Assembly (NCBI RefSeq): GCF_016862435.1
Contig: NZ_BOMY01000041.1
Coordinates: forward strand, 124,001 to 188,000
Source: Paractinoplanes tereljensis
Lineage (GTDB): Bacteria > Actinomycetota > Actinomycetes > Mycobacteriales > Micromonosporaceae
DNA: 64,000 bases
Direction of reading: 5' to 3'
Shown: positions 50,844 through 59,236 of the stretch, piece after piece
Layout of the letters: each line of letters starts with the position of its first letter
Numbering within the stretch: position 1 is the first letter of the stretch
Position numbers and translations under genes: made by a program
The notes under the pieces: model-generated
Databases searched by the model: none
Told to the model about the DNA's origin: nothing
Seen by the model: the letters and a program-made list of their open reading frames with translations, nothing else

Positions 50844-51770
50844 TCAAGGAACGAAGACCAGCCGGTCGCCGGTCTCGGTGCTCCACTCCTGGCCGATCCG
50901 GGCGAGGGGTACGGCGCGGGCCGGCACCTCGATCGTCCCGGAGGCCAGCGCCGCGGCCAGTTCCGGCAGCTCGGCCAGGAAATCGCGTGGCGTGACCGAG
51001 CCGATCCCGCTGCCGATGAGCTGCAGCCGGGCGGCGCGCAGGGCGATCGACGGGACGGCCGCGAGCTCCCCGGCGATCGATCCAATCTGGATCCAGGTCA
51101 GCGGGACGGCCCGGTCGGCGCGGGCGGTGAGCAGCGGGAGCATGGCCCGGGCGGACGGGTCGCCCCAGACGTAGTCGAGCACGACATCGACGTCGGCGGC
51201 CCGGTCGATCCGGTCGAAGGTGATCGTCTCGTCCGCGCCGAGAGCAGTCAGCGCGGCCAGCCGGGTGGCATCGCGCCCGGCGGCGATCACCCGGGCGGCG
51301 CCGAACAGCTTGGCGATCCGGATCGCCATCCGGCCCGCACTGCCGGTGGCGCCCAGGATCAGTACGCGCTGCCCGGCCCGGAAATCGATGCGCCGGCGCA
51401 GGGCGACCCAGGAGGACATCGCGGGGTTCATCCCGGCGGCGATCGTCACCGGGTCGGCCCCGTCGGGCAGCGGGATGCTGCGCCGCACGTCGATCACCGT
51501 GCGGTCGGCGAACGTGCCGAGGTTCGTGTCGTCGAGCGCGGCGTAGCGCAGATTGCCCGCCGGGTCACGGACCACGGCGTCGACGCCCGGGACGAGCGGG
51601 AAGGCGCCGGTGCTGCTGTAGTGCGTGCCGTTCGCCTTGGCCCGGGTGAGGTGGTGCAGGCCGGCGGCCAGCACGTCGACCACCACCTCATGGTCGGCGG
51701 TGGCGGCCGGCTCGGGGTGTTCGCGGTAGACCGGCGCGGTGTCGAACGAGGTGAGGACGGCGGCGTGCAT
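50844..51770 (-). CDS. MDR-family alcohol dehydrogenase/quinone oxidoreductase
   Basis: 308 aa from ATG 51770. GroES-like N-terminal part (LVPGVDAVVRDPAG) and Rossmann motif ILGATGSAGRMAIRIAKL at ~140-157. No zinc-binding Cys cluster. It is divergent from a MarR gene, with a strong inverted repeat in between, the usual arrangement for a detoxification enzyme under MarR control. Confidence 0.86.
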   Translation of the reverse strand: MHAAVLTSFDTAPVYREHPEPAATADHEVVVDVLAAGLHHLTRAKANGTHYSSTGAFPLVPGVDAVVRDPAGNLRYAALDDTNLGTFADRTVIDVRRSIPLPDGADPVTIAAGMNPAMSSWVALRRRIDFRAGQRVLILGATGSAGRMAIRIAKLFGAARVIAAGRDATRLAALTALGADETITFDRIDRAADVDVVLDYVWGDPSARAMLPLLTARADRAVPLTWIQIGSIAGELAAVPSIALRAARLQLIGSGIGSVTPRDFLAELPELAAALASGTIEVPARAVPLARIGQEWSTETGDRLVFVP

Positions 51771-51786
51771 GGGATACCTCCGAGGG

Positions 51787-51835
51787 ATAGGTGGGATTAC
51801 CAACTAAAACTAGAATGGTTGGGAATCCCACCTAT
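51787..51835. promoter_or_regulatory. MarR-type operator, near-perfect 20-bp inverted repeat
   Basis: ATAGGTGGGATTACCAACTA (51787-51806) is mirrored by the complement of 51816-51835 with two mismatches in 20, across a 9-base spacer. The second arm contains its own palindrome TGGGAATCCCA. It sits between the two divergent starts, covering both promoters. Confidence 0.75.
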
Positions 51836-51853
51836 GTCAACTAGGATGGCGGC

Positions 51854-52294
51854 ATGACTTCCGACGCCGTGGTGGATGCGCTGGTCCGCAGCACTTTCCA
51901 GGTGATGGGCGTGCTGACCCGGATCGGCGCCGCCAACGACCTGTCGCTGACCCAGCTGCGGGTGCTCGGCATCCTGCGCGACCGCCGGGCCCGGGTGACC
52001 GACCTGGCGCTGTTCCTGGGCGTGGACAAGTCCTCGATGTCCGGCCTGATCGACCGCGCGGAGCGGCGCGGCCTGCTCGCCCGCGACAAGAACCCCGACG
52101 ACCGCCGCGCGCTGGACGTCTTCCTGACCCCGGCCGGCCTCGAGCTGACCGAACGCCTTTACGCCGAGGCCCGCGAGGCGCTTGAGCCCGCGACCCGGCA
52201 GTTGGACTCGGAGCAGCAGCAGAACCTGGTCACCCTGCTCGAACCGATCCTGATCGGCTCCGCCGGCCCCGGCCCCCTGAAGCCGAGCCGGTGA
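51854..52294 (+). CDS. MarR-family transcriptional regulator
   Basis: 146 aa winged-helix dimer. LTQLRVLGILRDRRARVTDL, then SSMSGLIDRAERRGLLARD (recognition helix) and the wing KNPDDRRALDVFLTPAG are all standard. It should repress the divergent MDR gene and itself through the inverted repeat at 51787-51835. Confidence 0.92.
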   Translation: MTSDAVVDALVRSTFQVMGVLTRIGAANDLSLTQLRVLGILRDRRARVTDLALFLGVDKSSMSGLIDRAERRGLLARDKNPDDRRALDVFLTPAGLELTERLYAEAREALEPATRQLDSEQQQNLVTLLEPILIGSAGPGPLKPSR

Positions 52295-52296
52295 CG

Positions 52297-52848
52297 TCAG
52301 ACGTGGGGGACGGCGCCGACGGCGAACGGGTTGAAGCCCCAGACCGGTGGGCCGGAGCGCGGGACGATGAAGGCGTACCAGTCGTCGCCCAGCGAATCGA
52401 AGACGGCGTCGCGGGCGGTGTCGCCCAGGCGGGGTGACGGCTTCACGCTCGGGGTGCAGTGCAGCAGGCCGGAGAACGAGGACATGCCGCTGTCGTCGGT
52501 CACGTAGGCGACGCAGCCGTCGTGGGTCCAGACGGCCGAGAAGTGATACAGGCCTACGCTTCCCGGCTGCCGCTCCAAAGCCGGACGGTACAGCGGAAAC
52601 AGGAGCTTGCCGGGGACGCCCGAGCAGGCCAGCACCATCGTCACGACCGACACCGCCGGCAGGATCGACCGGACCAGCCAGGAGCGGCCGGTCAGGGACA
52701 CCGCCCAAACCACGGCGGCCACCGTCCACAGCAGCATGGCCAGCCGCAACCAGGTCAGGTAGCCGCCCGGCAGCACCACCGCGTACAGCAGGGTGACCGC
52801 CGCCACCAGGGACAGGGCGATCGGCCACCAGGTGCGGGCTGGGCTCAC
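52297..52848 (-). CDS. Hypothetical membrane protein, 183 aa
   Basis: Three membrane helices at the N-terminus (IALSLVAAVTLLYAVVLPG, LAMLLWTVAAVVWAVSL, ILPAVSVVTMVLACSGV) and a ~95-residue extracytoplasmic domain with two Cys (DGCVAYVTDD and LLHCTPS), probably linked by a disulfide. It ends two bases from the MarR stop. I do not recognise the family. Confidence 0.7.
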   Translation of the reverse strand: MSPARTWWPIALSLVAAVTLLYAVVLPGGYLTWLRLAMLLWTVAAVVWAVSLTGRSWLVRSILPAVSVVTMVLACSGVPGKLLFPLYRPALERQPGSVGLYHFSAVWTHDGCVAYVTDDSGMSSFSGLLHCTPSVKPSPRLGDTARDAVFDSLGDDWYAFIVPRSGPPVWGFNPFAVGAVPHV

Positions 52849-52976
52849 GCCGACACGCTACAAAGACCGGGCAATGCCGCCGGGGTATGGCCTGGATCAC
52901 AGCTGGGGAGCCAACCGGAACGGGTCTCGTGCGTCCCTCCATGCGACAGTGCTTCACCGACCGTCCTGGAGTTTTG

Positions 52977-53360
52977 ATGCGTAAACCCATCCGTACCCTC
53001 GCGATCGTCGCCGGCGCCGTGGCCGTCGTTGCCATCGGTGGGGTGACCGCGGCGGCGGCCTTCGCCGACGACGCCACCCCCGCGCCGGTGCCGACCGCGA
53101 CCGCGTCCCCGGCGCCGGCACCGAGCGGGTCGACGGCGCCGACCGCTACCGCCTCCGCCGCGCCCACTCCGAGCCGGTCGATGGAGCCGACCGCTACCGC
53201 CGCGCCGGTGCCGGCGCCGTCCTCGACGTCGTCCCCGAAACCCCGGCCCTCCGGCTCGAAGCCGGCACAAACCGCCGCGCCCGTGCCGACGCTCTCCGGC
53301 TCGAAGCCCGCGCCGACCGCTGCGCCGGTGCCGAGCCCCTCGGCCACTGCTGTTTCCTGA
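52977..53360 (+). CDS. Small secreted Pro/Ala/Ser/Thr-rich protein
   Basis: 127 aa. ATG 52977 lies 6 bases after GGAG. A signal peptide (~1-28, ending AFA) is followed by ~100 residues of low-complexity repeats such as TAAPVPSPS and SGSKPAPTAAPVP, with no globular domain. It is likely an exported wall-associated or glycosylated spacer protein. The sigma factor gene starts 69 bases downstream, and its own anti-sigma-like partner has a similar tail. Confidence 0.65.
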   Translation: MRKPIRTLAIVAGAVAVVAIGGVTAAAAFADDATPAPVPTATASPAPAPSGSTAPTATASAAPTPSRSMEPTATAAPVPAPSSTSSPKPRPSGSKPAQTAAPVPTLSGSKPAPTAAPVPSPSATAVS

Positions 53361-53429
53361 GTCCTCGGGTGCCGGCCGGGAACCCGCGGCCGGCACCCCG
53401 GCACTCCCACCCCTACTTCGAGGCGTTCC

Positions 53430-53999
53430 TTGAGCTTTGTGCTTCCCCTACCGATCACGCTGCCGCGCTGGATGCGGAGAGCAATCTCCGGGCCGGCCGC
53501 GGCGGTGCCGGCGGCCGCGCCCGCGATCAGTGAGCTGTACCGGCAACGCCGGCTGCCGCTGGTTCGGATGGCCGTGCTCATGGTTGACGACCCGCAGACG
53601 GCGGAGGACATCGTGCAGGACGTCTTCACCCGCTTCTACCGGCGGTATCGCGCCGACCTGAGCGCGGTGGCCGACCCGGACGCGTACCTGATCTCGGGGG
53701 TGATGAACGCGGCCCGGTCGGTGCTGCGCCGCCGGCAGATCGCCCGCGCCTACCTGCCGCCGCGGCGGGATCCGGTGCCGGCCGCCGAGGAACTGGCCCT
53801 GCTCGGGGCGGACAACCTCGAGGTGATCGGCGCGCTGGGGCGGCTGACCGCCCGGCAGCGGCAGATCGTCGTGCTGCGCTACTGGTCGGAGATGTCCGAG
53901 CGGGAGATCGCCGCCACCCTGCGCATCTCGGCCGGAACCGTCAAGTCGACCGCGCACCGCGCCCTGCGGGTGCTGCGCGCCCAGTTGGGGGAGAAATGA
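53430..53999 (+). CDS. ECF-type (SigE-like) RNA polymerase sigma factor
   Basis: 189 aa. Sigma region 2 contains DPQTAEDIVQDVFTRFYRRY; region 4 contains LTARQRQIVVLRYWSEMSER and a recognition helix near ISAGTVKSTAHRAL. TTG 53430 follows GAGG with 7-base spacing; GTG 53439 is an alternative. It overlaps the next gene by ATGA, the classic pairing with an anti-sigma factor. Confidence 0.88.
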   Translation: MSFVLPLPITLPRWMRRAISGPAAAVPAAAPAISELYRQRRLPLVRMAVLMVDDPQTAEDIVQDVFTRFYRRYRADLSAVADPDAYLISGVMNAARSVLRRRQIARAYLPPRRDPVPAAEELALLGADNLEVIGALGRLTARQRQIVVLRYWSEMSEREIAATLRISAGTVKSTAHRALRVLRAQLGEK

Positions 54000-54469
54000 G
54001 CGACACCGACCTGGAACGGCGGCTGCGCCGGGCCCTCGCCGCCCGGTCGGCCGCGGTCACCGCCCAGGACCTGCGGCCCGCGGCCGATCCGGTCCGCGCC
54101 GAGCGCCGTGGGGTGGTCAGCCGCTGGTGGTTGCCGCTGGCGGCCGGTCTCGCCGCGGCGGCCGTGTCGATCGCCGCTTTCGTCCTGCTGCGCCCCACCG
54201 ACTCGGTTCCGCCGCCGCTGCCGCCGGCCGCCTCGCCGAGCCCGGAACCGGAACCGACGGCGACGGCGACGGCGAGCCCGTCCCCCACCGCCACCTCGAG
54301 CCAGGCCGCTCCCATCCCCAGCAGTTCGACGAGGCCACCCTCCGGGAGTCCCACGACGACGGGACCGGCCTCCGGGAGCCCCACGACGACGGGACCGGTC
54401 TCCAGAGGTCCCACGACGGCCGGACCGGCCTCGGGAAGCCCCACGGCGGCCGGACCGGCCAGCCGCTAA
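53996..54469 (+). CDS. Membrane protein, putative anti-sigma factor with Pro-rich tail
   Basis: 157 aa. A ~42-residue charged cytoplasmic N-terminus (DLERRLRRALAARSAAVT) that could grip the sigma factor, one membrane helix (WLPLAAGLAAAAVSIAAFVLL), and a long outer tail of Pro/Ser/Thr with repeats like SGSPTTTGPA. No zinc-binding anti-sigma motif is present. The assignment comes from the coupling to the sigma gene. Confidence 0.6.
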   Translation: MSDTDLERRLRRALAARSAAVTAQDLRPAADPVRAERRGVVSRWWLPLAAGLAAAAVSIAAFVLLRPTDSVPPPLPPAASPSPEPEPTATATASPSPTATSSQAAPIPSSSTRPPSGSPTTTGPASGSPTTTGPVSRGPTTAGPASGSPTAAGPASR

Positions 54470-54529
54470 GCGACCCGCGACGGGCGCCGATGGGTGAACG
54501 TAGGCGCGCGCGTAGGAGAGGGGACGCCG

Positions 54530-55789
54530 GTGGCTGACACCGACCCGCTGACCGGGGTGGCGGACCGGGCATCGTTCATCCGCCGGCTCGGCGAGGCCGC
54601 GAAAGGCTTCGAGCGTGGCCATCCACCCGCCGTGGTCGTCGTCGACCTGGACGACTTCGCGGGCATCAACGACGTGCTCGGCTACGAGGTCGGCGACCAC
54701 ATCCTGAACGCCGTGGCGGTCGCGCTGCGGGACGCTGTCCGCCCGCAGGACACCGTGGGCCGGCTCGGTGGCGACCAGTTCGCCGTGCTGGCGACCGACA
54801 TCAGCCCCGACGACCTGGACGCCGTGGTGGAGCGGATCCGGGTCACGCTGGCCAGTCCGGTCCCGGCCAACGGCACCCCTGTCTCGGCGCGGGCCGGCAT
54901 CGGGGTGGCGCACGGCTCCCCCGGGGATTCTGGCACGGGCCTGCTGAGCAAGGCCGATATCGCGCTGCGTACGGCCAAAGCGGCCGGACGCGCTCGCCCG
55001 GCGTACTTCCAATCGGGTATGCGGGTCCGGGCTCTGGACCAGGCCGCGCTGGTCGCCGGGCTGCACGAGGCGGTCGCCGGTGGCCAGATGGAGCTGGTCT
55101 ACCAGCCGATCGTCCGGCTCGAGGACAACGGGCTGACCGGCCTGGAGGCGCTCGCCCGGTGGCGGCACCCGGAACGCGGCCCGATCATGCCGGGCGACTT
55201 CATCCCGGTCGCCGAGCGCAGCGGGCTCATCGTGCCGCTCGGCCGGTGGATGCTGGAGCAGGTCTGCCGCGAGCGGGATCCGGAATGGCCGGAGACGTAC
55301 GTGAACATCTCCGCCCACCAGCTGCGCGAACCCGGCTTCGCGGCCACCGTGCGGTCGCTGGTCACCGAGCCCGAGCGGCTGATCGTCGAGGTCACCGAGG
55401 ACGCCCTGACCGAGGAGAGCATCGTGCGCACCCTGCGGGAGGTGCGCGATCTCGGCGTACGCATCTCGCTTGACGACTTCGGCGCCGGACCGGCGTCCCT
55501 GCCCGCGCTGGCCACCGCGCCGTTCGACATCATCAAGCTGCACGGCTCGATGACCGAGCGCATCATCACGTCACCCCGGCAGGCCGCGGTGGCCCGGTCG
55601 GTGGCTCAGCTCGCCGACGAGCTCGGCGTGGTGGCGATCGCGAAAGCGGTGGAGAGCGAGGCCCAGGCCCGGATGCTGTACGAACTCGGCTACCAGCAGG
55701 GCATGGGGTTCCACTACGCGGTCCCCCAGCCCGCCACCGCCATCCCGCTCTTCCTCTCCGACGCGGCCCTGCTCACCCCACTGACCTGA
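54530..55789 (+). CDS. Degenerate GGDEF plus EAL c-di-GMP-related protein
   Basis: 419 aa from GTG 54530 (GTG 54494 also possible). GGDEF domain ~1-160 with the signature changed to GGDQF; EAL domain ~175-415 keeps EALARW, YVNIS, VEVTEDALTE and DDFGAG, but IKID reads IKLHG and EGVE reads AVES. The cyclase half is therefore likely inactive; the phosphodiesterase half may be weak or only bind c-di-GMP. No sensory domain is present. Confidence 0.85.
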   Translation: MADTDPLTGVADRASFIRRLGEAAKGFERGHPPAVVVVDLDDFAGINDVLGYEVGDHILNAVAVALRDAVRPQDTVGRLGGDQFAVLATDISPDDLDAVVERIRVTLASPVPANGTPVSARAGIGVAHGSPGDSGTGLLSKADIALRTAKAAGRARPAYFQSGMRVRALDQAALVAGLHEAVAGGQMELVYQPIVRLEDNGLTGLEALARWRHPERGPIMPGDFIPVAERSGLIVPLGRWMLEQVCRERDPEWPETYVNISAHQLREPGFAATVRSLVTEPERLIVEVTEDALTEESIVRTLREVRDLGVRISLDDFGAGPASLPALATAPFDIIKLHGSMTERIITSPRQAAVARSVAQLADELGVVAIAKAVESEAQARMLYELGYQQGMGFHYAVPQPATAIPLFLSDAALLTPLT

Positions 55790-56960
55790 CCTCGGCGCGG
55801 GAGGTCCTCGGCACGGCGGCCAGGGCGGCGGCCGCGACCAGGCAGACGGCGGCGGTGGCCGCGAAGACGCTGCCGTATCCATGGGTCGCGGTGTGGATCG
55901 CGGCGGCGGCGAGGGGTGCGGTGGCTTTGGCGACGGTCATCGGGACGACGAGAACGGCCGCGATGGTGGCGTACCGGCGGGTGTCGTAGCGGTCGGCCAG
56001 CAGCACGGGTTTGGCGATGCTGCCGACACCGAAACCGATGCCGAAACCGATCACTCCGGCGATGGCGGGGACGGTGCCGCGGCCGGTCAGCGGCAGGGCG
56101 GCCGCGGCAACGCCCTGCACGGCGAAGATCGCCGCGACGACGGTCGTGGTGCGGAATCGGCGTTGCAGGCCGGTGGTGACCAGCCGGCCGGTGACCGACA
56201 GGACGCCGAATAGCCCCGCCGTGGTGGCGGCGAAGGCCGGCGAGTGGCCCCAGGTGATCAGCGCGGCGACCGTGTGGACGGCGACGACGGCGATGGCTGC
56301 GGTGTTGGCGGTGAAGGCGAGTGCGAGAAGCCAGAAACCGCGGTCGGCGAGCACTGCCCGTACCCGTACGGGGGCAGGGTTTTGCGGTTTGGGAAGGCGC
56401 GGCGCGCCGCGCAGGACCACCGCGTGCAGGGGAACGGTGACCAGCATCTGAAGGCCGGCCAGGACGAGCAGCGCGATGCGCCAGCCGTGCTGGTCGACGA
56501 GCCAGCCGGTGAGCGGCAGGAAGATGGTGCTGGCGAAGCCGGCGACGACGGTGAGAGCGAGCAGGGCGGACGGCCGGCGGGCCGGGGTGTGCCAGGCGAT
56601 GATGACGGCGAAGGCGGCCTCGTAGAGGCAGGCCGCCGAGGCGATGCCGATGCCGATCTGTACGGCGTAGAGCTGCCACAGGCTGTCGATGCGCGACCAG
56701 GCGACGAGCAGGAGTGCGCCGGCGGCGGATCCGGCGGTCATCAGGGCCCGGCCGCCGTGCCGGTCAAGCCACCTTCCGACGGGTACGGCGAGGGCGGCGG
56801 AAGCGAGCACCGAGGCGGTGAAGCTGCCGGTGACCGCGGTGGTGGAGGCGTTCAGGTCCCGGGCAACCGGGATGAGGAAGACGGCGAAGGCGTAGTAGAG
56901 GGTCCCGTAGCCGACGGTTTGGGTGACGGCGAGCGCGGCCACGATCGCCGTGGCGCGCAC
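55773..56960 (-). CDS. MFS transporter
   Basis: 395 aa, 12 predicted helices, CynX/NimT-like branch. The 2-3 loop reads GRWLDRHGGR. It overlaps the end of the GGDEF-EAL gene by 17 bases and starts 4 bases after the flavoprotein gene in the arsenic cluster, so it may export an arsenic species, although no known arsenic transporter signature is visible. Confidence 0.82.
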   Translation of the reverse strand: MRATAIVAALAVTQTVGYGTLYYAFAVFLIPVARDLNASTTAVTGSFTASVLASAALAVPVGRWLDRHGGRALMTAGSAAGALLLVAWSRIDSLWQLYAVQIGIGIASAACLYEAAFAVIIAWHTPARRPSALLALTVVAGFASTIFLPLTGWLVDQHGWRIALLVLAGLQMLVTVPLHAVVLRGAPRLPKPQNPAPVRVRAVLADRGFWLLALAFTANTAAIAVVAVHTVAALITWGHSPAFAATTAGLFGVLSVTGRLVTTGLQRRFRTTTVVAAIFAVQGVAAAALPLTGRGTVPAIAGVIGFGIGFGVGSIAKPVLLADRYDTRRYATIAAVLVVPMTVAKATAPLAAAAIHTATHGYGSVFAATAAVCLVAAAALAAVPRTSRAEVRSVG

Positions 56961-56964
56961 CCCG

Positions 56965-58233
56965 TCAGCTGCCGCAGCAGCCGCCGGTGTTCTCGGCGGT
57001 GATGCTGTCCGCGTCGAGGGGCACGTTGCTGGAGCAGACGCCGGTTTCGGGCAGGTCGAGCTGGACGTCGCGAGCCGCCTCCCAGTCGCCGGCGAGGGCG
57101 GCGACGACCGAGCGGGCCTGTTCCGAGCCGGTGGCCATCAGGAAGGTCGGGGCGCGGCCGTAGGACTTGGCGCCGATGGCGTAGTAGCCGGGCTCGGGGT
57201 GGGTGAGCTCGTCGACGCCGTGCGGTGGGACAGTGCCGCAGGAGTGCTCGTTCGGGTCGATCAGCGGGGCCAGGGCGCGGGTCGAGCCCATGATCGGGTC
57301 GAGGTCCAGGCGCAGCTCGGACACGATGCCGTGGTCGGGCCGGAAGCCGGTGGCCGACACGATCCGGTCCACCGTGACGCTGCGGGTGCCGTCGGAGACC
57401 TCGACGCCGTCCGGGCCGGCCGTGACCGCCTGCACGCTGAAGCCGGTGAGCAGGGTGATCGCGCCGGATTCGACGTGTTCGCGCAGCCGGGTGCCGAGCA
57501 GGCCGCGGGCGGGCAGGGCATCAGCGCTCTCGCCGCCGTAGGTGCGTGCGGGTGCGGCGGCCCGGATGGCCCAGGTGACCGTGGTTCCGGGCAGGTCGGT
57601 GAGGTAGAGCAGGGTGTTGGCGGCCGAGTGACCGGCGCCGACCACCAGGACGCGCTGACCCTCGAACCGGTCGCGGTCTCGGCCGAGGACGTCGGGCAGG
57701 GCGCTCTCGACGTACGCCTGGGCCTCGGTTTCGCCATGGGCGGGGATGCCGGCGGCGCCGAGCACGTTGGGGTTGTCCCAGGTGCCGGAGGCGTCGATGA
57801 CCGCGCAGGCCAGCAGGTCCTCGCCGGTGGTCAGGCGGAGGAGGAACGGGGCGTCGGCGCGGCCGGCGCTGCGCAGGCGGTCGAGGCCCTGTCTGGTCAC
57901 GGCGGCGACCCGGGCGCCGTAGCGGATGTGCGGTTTGAGGGCGGGCAGGTCGGCGAGCGGCTGCAGGTAGTCGGCGGCGAGCTGGGTGCCGGTGGGCAGC
58001 TTGTCGTCATCGGGGCGCACCCAACCGGCGTCGGTGAGCAGCCGTGCGGCGGCCGGGTCGATGTTGTAGCGCCAGGGCGAGAAGAGCCGCACGTGTCCCC
58101 ATCGCCGCACGGCGGAGGCCGGCTCGTCGCCGGCTTCCAGGACGATGAAGGCGATGCCGCGTTCGGCGAGGTGGGCGGCGGCGGCCAGGCCTACGGGGCC
58201 GGCTCCGATGACGGCGATGGGCAGCTGGGGCAT
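56965..58233 (-). CDS. FAD-dependent oxidoreductase with Cys-rich tail (ArsO-like)
   Basis: 422 aa. FAD motif VIGAGPVGLAAAAHLAERG at the N-terminus and NADPH motif VVGAGHSAANTLLYL in the middle identify a flavin monooxygenase-like enzyme. The C-terminal tail has TGVCSSN and ends GGCCGS, a vicinal Cys pair typical of arsenic-linked flavoproteins, which could bind trivalent arsenicals. It is co-directional with the ArsN-like gene and the MFS gene, under the ArsR-type operators. Confidence 0.82.
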   Translation of the reverse strand: MPQLPIAVIGAGPVGLAAAAHLAERGIAFIVLEAGDEPASAVRRWGHVRLFSPWRYNIDPAAARLLTDAGWVRPDDDKLPTGTQLAADYLQPLADLPALKPHIRYGARVAAVTRQGLDRLRSAGRADAPFLLRLTTGEDLLACAVIDASGTWDNPNVLGAAGIPAHGETEAQAYVESALPDVLGRDRDRFEGQRVLVVGAGHSAANTLLYLTDLPGTTVTWAIRAAAPARTYGGESADALPARGLLGTRLREHVESGAITLLTGFSVQAVTAGPDGVEVSDGTRSVTVDRIVSATGFRPDHGIVSELRLDLDPIMGSTRALAPLIDPNEHSCGTVPPHGVDELTHPEPGYYAIGAKSYGRAPTFLMATGSEQARSVVAALAGDWEAARDVQLDLPETGVCSSNVPLDADSITAENTGGCCGS

Positions 58234-58242
58234 GTGGGGCTC

Positions 58243-58740
58243 CTAGGTGATTTTCGGGCTGCGGCGTTCGATGAAGACGACGTCGCGCCAGCGGTTGCCT
58301 TGGGTGACGTGCCGGCCGACCCGCTCGCGGACGCCGATGGTGCGGAAGCCGGCGGCGTGGTGCAGGGCGAGGCTGGCGGTGTTCTCCGGGAAGATCCCGG
58401 ATTGGATGGTCCAGACGCCGGCCGCCTCGGTGGCGGCGATCAGCACGTCGAGCAGGGCCCGGCCGACGCCCCGGCCCTGGGTGGCGGGATCGACGTAGAC
58501 GGAGTGCTCGACCACCCCGGCGTAGACGGCGCGGGCGGACACCGCGGAGGCGGCCACCCAGCCGACCACGGCATCCGCGTCGTCGACGGCGACGAATCGG
58601 TGGCCCGGCAGCTTCCCGGCATCGAACGCCGGCCAGCTGGGCGCGGTGTGCTCGAAGCTCGCGTGCCCGCTGTCCAGCCCGGCCTGATAGATCGCCAGAA
58701 CAGCGTCGGCGTCGGCGGCCTCCATCGGGCGGATGTTCAT
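58243..58740 (-). CDS. GNAT N-acetyltransferase (ArsN1/phosphinothricin-type)
   Basis: 165 aa. Acetyl-CoA loop PATQGRGVGRALLDVL, and the sequence pattern of phosphinothricin acetyltransferase (MNIRPMEAADADAVLAIY; ENTASLALHHAAGFRTIG). ArsN1 members acetylate organoarsenical phosphinothricin-like compounds such as arsinothricin. ATG 58740 is chosen because the longer frame would start inside the operators. It is the first gene of the minus-strand arsenic operon. Confidence 0.82.
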   Translation of the reverse strand: MNIRPMEAADADAVLAIYQAGLDSGHASFEHTAPSWPAFDAGKLPGHRFVAVDDADAVVGWVAASAVSARAVYAGVVEHSVYVDPATQGRGVGRALLDVLIAATEAAGVWTIQSGIFPENTASLALHHAAGFRTIGVRERVGRHVTQGNRWRDVVFIERRSPKIT

Positions 58741-58763
58741 GGCACCTCCTCGGCGCGGCCGAT

Positions 58764-58853
58764 TTCGACATGTGTCGAACTCGATCGGTGTCGAAGCCGA
58801 CACTTGCACGCGGTTTCGACATCTGTCAACCTCGACGCATGTCGAAATCAGCC
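58764..58853. promoter_or_regulatory. Multiple ArsR-type operators in the arsenic divergent promoter
   Basis: TTCGACATGTGTCGAA (58764-58779) is a palindrome with arms TTCGACA/TGTCGAA. Related sites follow: TGTCGAAGCCGACA at about 58789, TTCGACATCTGTCAA at about 58815 and TCGACGCATGTCGA at about 58832. The last one overlaps the arsR start codon, giving a way to block its own translation start as well as the promoter. Confidence 0.8.
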
Positions 58854-59204
58854 GCGCCGGGCGCCGTCGCCGACCCGAACACGGCGGCCTGCTGTGCGCC
58901 ACTGGCGCAGAGCCGGATGCCCAAGGAGGCGGCGGGCAGCCTGTCGCAGGCCTTCAAGGCGCTCGGTGACCCGATCCGCCTGCAGCTGATGTCGATGATC
59001 GCCTCCGCCGAGGGCGGGGAGATCTGCGTCTGCGATCTGACGCCGGCGTTCGAGATCTCCGGGACGACGATCTCCCACCACCTGAAGGTGCTCAAGGAGT
59101 CCGGCCTGGTCACCGCCGAACGGCGGGCCAGCTGGGTCTACTACCGCGCCCGGCCGGACCTGATGCGCCGGCTGTCCGCACTGCTCGACCCCGACGCGGC
59201 TTGA
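58839..59204 (+). CDS. arsR: ArsR-family arsenic-responsive repressor
   Basis: 121 aa. Winged helix with ISGTTISHHLKVLKESGLV; the metalloid site CVCDL lies in the first part of the fold, and an extra CC pair (AACCAPL) near residue 18 may supply a further thiolate. In ArsR proteins three Cys bind As(III) and release DNA. It is divergent from the arsN/flavoprotein operon across the four TTCGACA-type operators. Confidence 0.92.
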   Translation: MSKSAAPGAVADPNTAACCAPLAQSRMPKEAAGSLSQAFKALGDPIRLQLMSMIASAEGGEICVCDLTPAFEISGTTISHHLKVLKESGLVTAERRASWVYYRARPDLMRRLSALLDPDAA

Positions 59205-59236
59205 CGTCACGATAAAGCTCAGCGAGTATTGCCTCA

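Noticed and set aside
52885..53400. Possible CRISPR-like or microsatellite repeat in the Pro-rich gene
   Set aside because: The repeats are codon-periodic and degenerate, lie inside a coding frame, and lack spacer structure.
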